Source: Bdellovibrionales bacterium
GTDB taxonomy: Bacteria; Bdellovibrionota; Bdellovibrionia; Bdellovibrionales; UBA1609
Direction of reading: 5' to 3'
NCBI GenBank assembly: GCA_023301025.1
Contig: JALZUR010000003.1
Span: 1 to 45,928, forward strand
Length of the DNA stretch: 45,928 nt
The notes beneath the pieces are model-generated. The model did no database searches and was not told the DNA's origin. It saw only the letters and a list, made by a program, of their open reading frames with translations. Each line of letters starts with the position of its first letter. Within the stretch, counting starts at the first letter, position 1. A program made the position numbers and the translations under genes. Shown here one piece after another: positions 8,769 to 14,857 of this stretch.

Positions 8769-8806
8769 GGCTCACCACCTTAAGCTAGTTTTTTCAAAAA
8801 GATTTG

Positions 8807-9340
8807 TCATGACTTCTGCTTTAAATTTTTAACTACATCTTTTTCAAGATCACCATCAAGTGGTTTCTCTGAGCTTGAGTATTTTTTAAAAACTTTTCCT
8901 TTTTTATTAACTAATATTTTTTCAAAATTCCAATTGATCTTTTCGCCTTTAAGCTCTTTAAAAATTTCTTTATAAGCTTCATTAATATTGTCCCCGGTAA
9001 CGCTTGATTTTGAAAACATTGGAAAGCTTACACCATAATTTATTTTACAAAAATTTTTAATTTTCTCGTCTGAAAGATCTTCTTGATTAAAGTCATCACT
9101 CGGAAAACCCAAGACAACAAACCCCTTAGACTTGTACTTTTTATATAGAGCTTCAAGACCTTTAAACTGGGGAGTGTACCCACATTTAGAAGCTGTATTT
9201 ACAAAAAGAACAGTTTTTCCTCTAAACTTTGAAAGCTTAACAGAATCTCCGGCTAAGCTTTTAGCTTCTGTATCTAATACACCTGCATAAGAAAGATTTG
9301 AAAAGAAAAAAGTGATAATCAAAATTTTAAGTTTAGTCAT
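8807..9340 (-). CDS. exported glutathione-peroxidase-family thiol peroxidase
   Basis: The 177-residue protein has a cleavable signal peptide (to about A19) and a complete GPx domain. Peroxidatic Cys53 sits in NTASKCGYT, Gln86 follows a GFPSDDF loop, and Trp137-Asn138 sit in INWNFEKILV, giving the Cys-Gln-Trp-Asn active-site tetrad. It is the cysteine rather than the selenocysteine form. The common CNQF loop is replaced by SDDF, so the resolving mechanism may differ from canonical thioredoxin-linked members. It overlaps the flavin reductase gene by 4 nt (ATGA), so the two are probably translated together. Likely role: hydroperoxide detoxification in the periplasm. Confidence 0.9.
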   Translation of the reverse strand: MTKLKILIITFFFSNLSYAGVLDTEAKSLAGDSVKLSKFRGKTVLFVNTASKCGYTPQFKGLEALYKKYKSKGFVVLGFPSDDFNQEDLSDEKIKNFCKINYGVSFPMFSKSSVTGDNINEAYKEIFKELKGEKINWNFEKILVNKKGKVFKKYSSSEKPLDGDLEKDVVKNLKQKS

Positions 9341-9978
9341 AGTTCCTCAATTTTTTTATTTGTTTTAGCATAAGAGAGTTTGGAAATTTTATTAGTGCTG
9401 TGATAAGTGTCTAAACCTGACAAAGCGACTGTTTTTAATTCTTCGATATTTAAGCTTCCATCATTTAAGATGGCTTTATCCATAGTGTAAATATTTTCTA
9501 TTTCTGCAACAATAAAGTGTGTTTTGTTCTCTTTGATATAGTACTCAGATCTAAGCTTTAACCCCATCTGAACTGATGAGTCTTTAACATAAGGCGCATG
9601 AAAACTATCGATATACTCTGCTTCAAGCTCTGTAGCTGTAAATTCAGAAACATCTCTTGGATATCTTGCACTGGTTTGATGGGCTTTTATAAAAAAATCT
9701 GTAGACACATGGTTAAGGGTAAAGCAGTGAGTCTCTAAAATATTTTCTAAACTGTGTCGTGGTGCATCTTCTGAATGTGGACGTATGACTAAACCCATAA
9801 GCGGGGGGTTTGAGCCAAGATGAACAAGAGAACTTATAACACTAAGATTTTCTTGTCCTTCACTAGATTTAGAACCTATCAAGTTCACACTCTTAAAACC
9901 AGATAGAGAGTTTATAAAACTCGCCCAAGAGCGTTTATCTTTTAATTTTTCATGTTCTTTTGTGATCTTAATCTTCAT
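9337..9978 (-). CDS. flavin reductase-like FMN-binding split-barrel protein
   Basis: The 213-residue protein matches the flavin-reductase-like split barrel: an N-terminal KSVNLIGSKS strand, a long middle with PPLMGLVIRP, the LENILETHCFTLNHVS segment and a C-terminal HFIVAEIENIY strand. Such proteins bind FMN and reduce it with NAD(P)H or act as flavin-dependent reductases; the substrate cannot be read from sequence. It lies between the photolyase (55 nt upstream) and the peroxidase gene (4 nt overlap). Supply of reduced flavin for photolyase or oxidative defence is a reasonable guess, not shown. Confidence 0.8.
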   Translation of the reverse strand: MKIKITKEHEKLKDKRSWASFINSLSGFKSVNLIGSKSSEGQENLSVISSLVHLGSNPPLMGLVIRPHSEDAPRHSLENILETHCFTLNHVSTDFFIKAHQTSARYPRDVSEFTATELEAEYIDSFHAPYVKDSSVQMGLKLRSEYYIKENKTHFIVAEIENIYTMDKAILNDGSLNIEELKTVALSGLDTYHSTNKISKLSYAKTNKKIEEL

Positions 9979-10033
9979 GTGAGTTAAACCTTACTATAGT
10001 TTAATGCTTAAGAGTTTGTTCTTGGACGTGATG

Positions 10034-11548
10034 TTAATGAACTTCAGTCACTAGTTTTATAAACTCATTAGCTTTTTTAAATATATTTTCTTTTCTGTCT
10101 TTATCCATTCGCTCTAAGGTCTTAACCATAACAGACATTCTAGGGTTTTTCTTGTAAAAGTCTTGATGTTTATCAATAAACCTCCAATAAAGGCCATCAA
10201 CAGTTTGACACCAGTCTCCTTTTTTATACCTACTCATTTTTAAATAGTAGTTTGATCCACATATATAAGGCTTTGTAGCAAAAATTCCACCATCGCTAAA
10301 CTGACCCATGCCGTATACATTTGGTCCCATCACCCAATCGGATGAATCCAAATGCATCTCCATAAACCAATTGTGAACAGATTTAGGTTCGACCTCACAT
10401 AAAAGCATCATGTTAGATAAAACCATAAGTCGTTCTATATGATGTGTGTAGCCTAATCGTACAGATTTTTTTATAGCATCATCTAAAATCTCAATACCTG
10501 TGCTGCCATCGTACCAACAACTTTTAAGTTTATTTTTATGTGACCAAAAATTCGAAGTGTCTTGCTCTTCAGAGTAGCTTTGATAGACACCTCTAATAAA
10601 CTCTCTCCAACCAAGAACTTGTCTTATGAAACCCTCAACTGAGTTGATAGGAGCTTCACCTTTTTCAAAGGCAAGAGACGCCTGTTTGCAGATATCTTTA
10701 ACATCTAAGAGTCCTACATTTACAAGAGGTGAAATAAGCGAGTGTGAAACAAAATCAGAGGTATTTGTTATCGCATCCTGATAAGAACCAAAGTCTTTTA
10801 ATCTATCTTTAACAAAAGATTTTAACCATTTCTTAGCTTGTGCTCTGTCCGTTGGAAGCCATAAGGTGTCTAAATCACCCGGGTGTTTTGAGAACTCTTT
10901 TTTAACCCACTCTTTTACATCAGCAAAATGTTTAGACTCTTTAAATTTCATAGGGTTTTTAAAAACATAGTCCTTGGGAAGCTTTTTACGGTTGTCCGAA
11001 TCAAAACTCCATTGACCTAAAACTGGTTTATTATCGTGATCTACTAAAATACCATGCTTTTTTCTCATAGCTTCATAAAACGTTTTCATGAAAGGTTTTT
11101 TTCTTGAAGACAAATAGTCTTTAAATTCAGATCTTTTAGTGTAGAACATAGGACTTTGAACAAAATTAATTTCAAGTGAATGCTTATCTGCAAAGTCTAT
11201 TAGATCTTTTTCAAAAAATTTATCTTCCACCTCGAATAGCGAAAGCTTGTTGATACTTTTATGCTCTTTTAAAAAAATTTTAATTTTTTCAAAATAACTT
11301 TTTTTAAAAAGTTTATGATCTTTATCAAAATAATTTAATTTTAAATCACTTTTATGAAACTCATCGCGAAAGTCTCTCATCGCTGTAATAAAAAAAGCTA
11401 TCCTAAGTTTATGAGTCTTTGCGTAGCTGCAAAGTCCAAAATCTTCGGCCATAAAAAATGTATTTGAATCAAGTTTTTGAAACTCTTTTGGAGAAAAAAG
11501 TTGGTTGCCTAAAATAAGGCCTAAGGTGTGTTTATTTGCATTTGGCAT
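10034..11548 (-). CDS. cryptochrome/photolyase-related protein, bacterial (6-4) photolyase family, apparently without Fe-S cluster
   Basis: The 504-residue protein belongs to the deoxyribodipyrimidine-photolyase-related family (PhrB/CryB class). It has the N-terminal LILGNQL start, a C-terminal FAD domain with VLGWREFIRG, GYTHHIERLM at 366-375, WVMGPNVYGM and SDGGIFATKPY, then YLKMSRYKKGDWC at 435-447. PhrB members usually carry a 4Fe-4S cluster on four Cys. Here the region that would hold the YCxxC pair reads RYKKGD, the position of the first ligand is Ile354 within GIEILDDAI, and only Cys447 remains. It would therefore be an Fe-S-less member, most likely a light-driven DNA repair enzyme. 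The start has no obvious ribosome binding site. Confidence 0.88.
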   Translation of the reverse strand: MPNANKHTLGLILGNQLFSPKEFQKLDSNTFFMAEDFGLCSYAKTHKLRIAFFITAMRDFRDEFHKSDLKLNYFDKDHKLFKKSYFEKIKIFLKEHKSINKLSLFEVEDKFFEKDLIDFADKHSLEINFVQSPMFYTKRSEFKDYLSSRKKPFMKTFYEAMRKKHGILVDHDNKPVLGQWSFDSDNRKKLPKDYVFKNPMKFKESKHFADVKEWVKKEFSKHPGDLDTLWLPTDRAQAKKWLKSFVKDRLKDFGSYQDAITNTSDFVSHSLISPLVNVGLLDVKDICKQASLAFEKGEAPINSVEGFIRQVLGWREFIRGVYQSYSEEQDTSNFWSHKNKLKSCWYDGSTGIEILDDAIKKSVRLGYTHHIERLMVLSNMMLLCEVEPKSVHNWFMEMHLDSSDWVMGPNVYGMGQFSDGGIFATKPYICGSNYYLKMSRYKKGDWCQTVDGLYWRFIDKHQDFYKKNPRMSVMVKTLERMDKDRKENIFKKANEFIKLVTEVH

Positions 11549-11594
11549 GATTAAAAATGCAATTTAAATGCTATTTGAGCAAAGCCTAAATGCT

Positions 11595-11636
11595 GTGAGT
11601 CTTAATATGGGTTCGTTAAAAAATTTTAAGGCTCAC
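11595..11636. repeat. inverted repeat upstream of the photolyase gene
   Basis: Eleven-base arms at 11595-11605 and 11626-11636 pair with a single G-U wobble around a 20-base loop. They lie between the photolyase start (11548) and the end of the lipoprotein gene (11674). The loop is long and no U-tract follows directly, so an operator or leader structure is as likely as a terminator. Confidence 0.4.
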
Positions 11637-11645
11637 ATAAGAGTT

Positions 11646-11669
11646 AAAAGGCTAATTGGAAGGCCTTTT
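11646..11669 (-). terminator. hairpin after the recA-downstream lipoprotein gene
   Basis: AAAAGGC (11646-11652) and GCCTTTT (11663-11669) form a 7-bp stem a few bases beyond the lipoprotein stop codon on the minus strand. The U-tract on that strand is only the TTTT of the stem. The plus-strand side is T-rich, so the strand preference is uncertain. Confidence 0.45.
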
Positions 11670-11673
11670 AGTT

Positions 11674-12060
11674 TTAGTTTTTTACAATCTGGTTTACTTT
11701 AAAAGAGTAGCCAAACTCATTTTCTTGTTTACAGAGTTTTCCTGAAGAAGAGTCAACAGCATAGTCATCAGAAAGCTTTTCATCTTTTAGAAGCTGCTTT
11801 GTTATTTTAAAAGCACTTTTAATACCAACCTTAGGCTGATAAAGACGGATAGATTCATTAATCAACGCAGGGTAAAATCTATCTACAAAAAACAAATTGA
11901 TGCAAGGAGCTTTTAAAGCTTGCCCTCCATCTGCTTTTTTAAAGAATTTTTTAGGTCTTTTAAACTCTTCAACACTAGCTTCGCTACTCACACTATTAAT
12001 AGAGGAGCAGCTACTTAAAACAACTAAAGCAATAAAAGCTTGTTTGATTAAAAAAAACAT
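11674..12060 (-). CDS. small lipoprotein of unknown function downstream of recA
   Basis: The 128-residue product has a short hydrophobic leader ending in a lipobox LSSC with Cys18, so it should be lipidated and exported. The mature part is basic around residues 30-45 (FKRPKKFFKKADGG) and has no domain I recognise; a CINLFFVDRFYPALINESI segment may be the core. It starts 8 nt after recA on the same strand with no separate ribosome binding site visible, so it may be read through from recA. A hairpin follows it. Confidence 0.6.
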   Translation of the reverse strand: MFFLIKQAFIALVVLSSCSSINSVSSEASVEEFKRPKKFFKKADGGQALKAPCINLFFVDRFYPALINESIRLYQPKVGIKSAFKITKQLLKDEKLSDDYAVDSSSGKLCKQENEFGYSFKVNQIVKN

Positions 12061-12068
12061 ATTTAAAA

Positions 12069-13193
12069 TTACTTTTTACTCTTAGCTTCTGCCTGCTTTG
12101 CAGCTTTAGCAGTAACTTCAGGAGCCGAAGCTTCGGTTTCTGTTACTTCAGTTTTAGCTTGTTTTGCAGGAGCAGAATCATCTTTTAAAATGCCGTAAGC
12201 AATCTTAACTTTTTTACTGATTTCATCTCTTAAAGCAGGATTTTCTTTTAAATGCTTTTTAGAAGCCTCTTTACCTTGTCCGAGTTTTGCACCTTGATAT
12301 GAGTACCACGCACCTGCTTTATCAATGATTTCCTTTTTCACGCCGAGCTCTATTAAATCACCTTCGTATGAAATTCCCTCACCATACATCAGTTCAAATT
12401 CTACTCTTGCAAATGGAGGTGCTAGTTTATTTTTAACAACCTTTACAGCAGTTTTGTTTCCGACAATTTCATCTCCATTTTTAATGGCACCTATTCGTCT
12501 TACATCTAAACGTACTGAGGCGTAGAACTTTAGAGCATTTCCACCTGTAGTTGTCTCAGGGTTTCCGAACATAACACCAATCTTCATTCTTATTTGGTTG
12601 ATAAAAATAACAAGAGTGTTTGATCTACTGATTATACCTGCAAGTTTTCTTAAAGCTTGTGACATCAAACGAGCTTGAAGACCCATATGACTATCTCCCA
12701 TATCCCCTTCAATCTCAGCTCTTGGAGTTAGAGCTGCAACAGAGTCTATAACCAAAACATCAACAGCACTTGATCTAACAAGAGCTTCTGTAATTTCTAA
12801 AGCTTGCTCACCCGTATCTGGTTGTGAAACAAGCATATCTTCTACTTTTACACCAAGCTTTTCAGCATAGGTGATATCTAGTGCATGCTCTGCATCGACG
12901 AAAGCAACCGAACCACCTATTTTTTGGGCTTCAGCAATTGTTGTAAGTGCTAAAGTGGTTTTACCAGAGCTTTCAGGTCCATAAATCTCAACAATTCGTC
13001 CCTTTGGAAGACCACCTGTACCGAGTCCAATATCTATACTTAAAGCACCTGTGCTGATAAACTGCATGCCTTCATGGACTTTTTTACCATCACCAAGCTT
13101 CATAATAGAACCTTTACCATACTGCTTTTCAATATTTGCAATGGCTAAGTCTAAAGCTTTGGTTTTATTTGCGTCTGAAGTTGATGATTTCAT
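12069..13193 (-). CDS. recA: recombinase RecA
   Basis: The 374-residue protein is a full RecA. It has Walker A GPESSGKT at 72-79, [10 protein letters not shown]-type motif (here [10 protein letters not shown]), Walker [10 protein letters not shown], and the L2-region [20 protein letters not shown] in the DNA-binding core. The C-terminal ~40 residues are Ala/Lys/Glu-rich, longer than in E. coli (352 residues). It forms nucleoprotein filaments for strand exchange and SOS signalling. AGGAG lies 6 nt before the ATG. cinA and pgpA lie upstream on the same strand and recX is divergent. The 122-nt leader holds AT-rich imperfect repeats (see findings). Confidence 0.98.
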   Translation of the reverse strand: MKSSTSDANKTKALDLAIANIEKQYGKGSIMKLGDGKKVHEGMQFISTGALSIDIGLGTGGLPKGRIVEIYGPESSGKTTLALTTIAEAQKIGGSVAFVDAEHALDITYAEKLGVKVEDMLVSQPDTGEQALEITEALVRSSAVDVLVIDSVAALTPRAEIEGDMGDSHMGLQARLMSQALRKLAGIISRSNTLVIFINQIRMKIGVMFGNPETTTGGNALKFYASVRLDVRRIGAIKNGDEIVGNKTAVKVVKNKLAPPFARVEFELMYGEGISYEGDLIELGVKKEIIDKAGAWYSYQGAKLGQGKEASKKHLKENPALRDEISKKVKIAYGILKDDSAPAKQAKTEVTETEASAPEVTAKAAKQAEAKSKK

Positions 13194-13315
13194 GTATTAC
13201 TCCTAGGTATTTAAGTTTGTCTCTGTTTACAGTTTAATGTTCTAAGTTTCTAGTTTTAAAGTTTAAGCTCTAAATATAAGTCTTTGCTTTAAATTTTATT
13301 TTTCAGTTCTAAATT

Positions 13316-13789
13316 CTAACTTTTAATAAGTTTTTTATAGAAAATTTCCCAAGCAAACTCAGTAGCTTCTTTAACTAGCTGTTCCCGACTATTAGACTCC
13401 TTAAACGTCCGCCTTTCAACATGAACAGAAGAATTGCCACAGAGTCCAAAATAAACAGTGCCTATTGGGTCAGCATCAGTTCCGCCAAGTGGCCCCGCCC
13501 AACCAGTAGTGGAAATTGCAAAGTCCGAACCAAAGAAATCTTTAACCTTTTTAGCCATTTGCAAACAAACGGGTTCACTCACAGATGTGTAATCTTTTAT
13601 AAGTTTTTGCTCAACACCCAAAACATCAACTTTCGTTTGATCTTGATAAGCCACCAAAGAGCCTTTAAAAACATCTGAGACTCCAGAAATTTTTGTAAAA
13701 TCTTTTGCTAATGCACCACCAGTACAGCTTTCTGCAAAAGAAAGTGTCATGTTTTTAATTTTTAAAACGTCATAAATCTTATGTTTCAT
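13316..13789 (-). CDS. CinA C-terminal domain protein (nicotinamide-nucleotide amidase PncC type)
   Basis: The 157-residue protein is the standalone C-terminal domain of CinA. It has SFAESCTGG at 17-25, GVSDVFKGSLVAY, VSEPVC and STTGWAGPLGGTDADPIGTVYFG, the motifs of the NMN deamidase. It deamidates nicotinamide mononucleotide in pyridine-nucleotide recycling. The N-terminal molybdopterin-binding-like domain of full-length CinA is absent. It sits 18 nt after pgpA and 122 nt before recA, an arrangement seen in many bacteria where cinA and recA are cotranscribed. Confidence 0.93.
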   Translation of the reverse strand: MKHKIYDVLKIKNMTLSFAESCTGGALAKDFTKISGVSDVFKGSLVAYQDQTKVDVLGVEQKLIKDYTSVSEPVCLQMAKKVKDFFGSDFAISTTGWAGPLGGTDADPIGTVYFGLCGNSSVHVERRTFKESNSREQLVKEATEFAWEIFYKKLIKS

Positions 13790-13807
13790 CTTTTTATAAG
13801 TCCTAAC

Positions 13808-14272
13808 TTAGTTTAAAAAAGCAGAAAAGTATTTGAGAAAAACAAAGTGAATAAGAGCATTCGTAAAAAGGCCAGCAACCAAGTCATCAAGAACAACACC
13901 AAACCCACCTTTAACATTCTTATCAAGATAAGAGATAGGAAAAGGTTTTAAAATATCAAAAAACCTAAAGAGTAAAAATCCCAAGATCCATAGTCTAAAA
14001 TTTAGAGGTACTAAAAACATAGAAATCAAAAGACCAGCAGCTTCATCTACAACAATAACTTTTAAATCCTTACCTTTTCCAAAAGCTTCAGAGGCATAAA
14101 CAGAAAGAACTATAAACACAATGGTGAAAGCCATATAAAAATATGGAGGTGTTAAAGATAAAAGAAGAACCACTGGGATGAAAACTAAGGTGCCAAAGGT
14201 GCCAGGAGCTTTTTTAGCGTAACCAACACCACATAAAGTTGCCACAGACTCTGGCCAAAATTTTAATTTCAT
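13808..14272 (-). CDS. pgpA: phosphatidylglycerophosphatase A
   Basis: The 154-residue membrane protein has the PgpA motifs GYAKKAPGTFGTL (18-30), a VVDEAAG stretch near 74-80 and VLDDLVAGL near the C-terminus, with about four hydrophobic helices. It removes the phosphate from phosphatidylglycerophosphate to give phosphatidylglycerol at the inner membrane. It is the first gene of the leftward pgpA-cinA-recA group, and its start faces recX across a 96-nt divergent promoter region. Confidence 0.93.
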   Translation of the reverse strand: MKLKFWPESVATLCGVGYAKKAPGTFGTLVFIPVVLLLSLTPPYFYMAFTIVFIVLSVYASEAFGKGKDLKVIVVDEAAGLLISMFLVPLNFRLWILGFLLFRFFDILKPFPISYLDKNVKGGFGVVLDDLVAGLFTNALIHFVFLKYFSAFLN

Positions 14273-14368
14273 GATTTAAGACTATTCCAAGGTATGGCTT
14301 AGATGCAAAATATTAGTTTTAACCAATTGAGTCGTAAGACTCAACTTTCATAAAATGAGGTTTTTAAG

Positions 14369-14857
14369 ATGGAGGAGTCTGAACTAAAGTATACAAATAA
14401 AGCCGCTCAAAAAGATTTTAGAAATGCCCAGTACTGGATTCAAGATTATTTAGCTAGGCGTCCACATTCTGAAAAAGAACTAAGAGACAAGCTTAAAAAA
14501 AAGGAATTTTCTTCTGAAATTACTACTAAAGCCATAAATTACGCTAAGTCTCAAAATTGGCTAGAAGATCCCTTCGAACTTGCAGAAAATGTTTATAAAG
14601 AGTGGGATAAGAAAAATAAAAGTCACACATGGATAAACAACTACCTTCTCGAAAAAGGTCTACCAACAGAAATTGACAAAAATTTTGATAGAGAAGCTGA
14701 AAAAGCACTCTATCATTTAGAAAAACGATTTGATAGCATAAACAACTTAAACTATAAAAAAGCAGCCTCTGGAATATCATCAAAAGGTTTTATTTATGAA
14801 GATTTTTCAAAAGCGCAACTTTTGTTACAACAAAAAAAGAAAGGTGAGCACGCATGA
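14369..14857 (+). CDS. recX: regulatory protein RecX
   Basis: The 162-residue helical protein has the RecX three-helix repeats: a first repeat with ARRPHSEKELRDKLKKKEFS, then NWLEDPFELAENVYKEW and a last repeat ending FIYEDFSKA. RecX binds the RecA filament groove and limits its activity. GAGG stands 8 nt before the ATG. The TGA overlaps the alaS start by 4 nt (ATGA), so the pair is a translation-coupled unit. recX next to recA (here divergent) and alaS is a familiar arrangement. Confidence 0.9.
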   Translation: MEESELKYTNKAAQKDFRNAQYWIQDYLARRPHSEKELRDKLKKKEFSSEITTKAINYAKSQNWLEDPFELAENVYKEWDKKNKSHTWINNYLLEKGLPTEIDKNFDREAEKALYHLEKRFDSINNLNYKKAASGISSKGFIYEDFSKAQLLLQQKKKGEHA

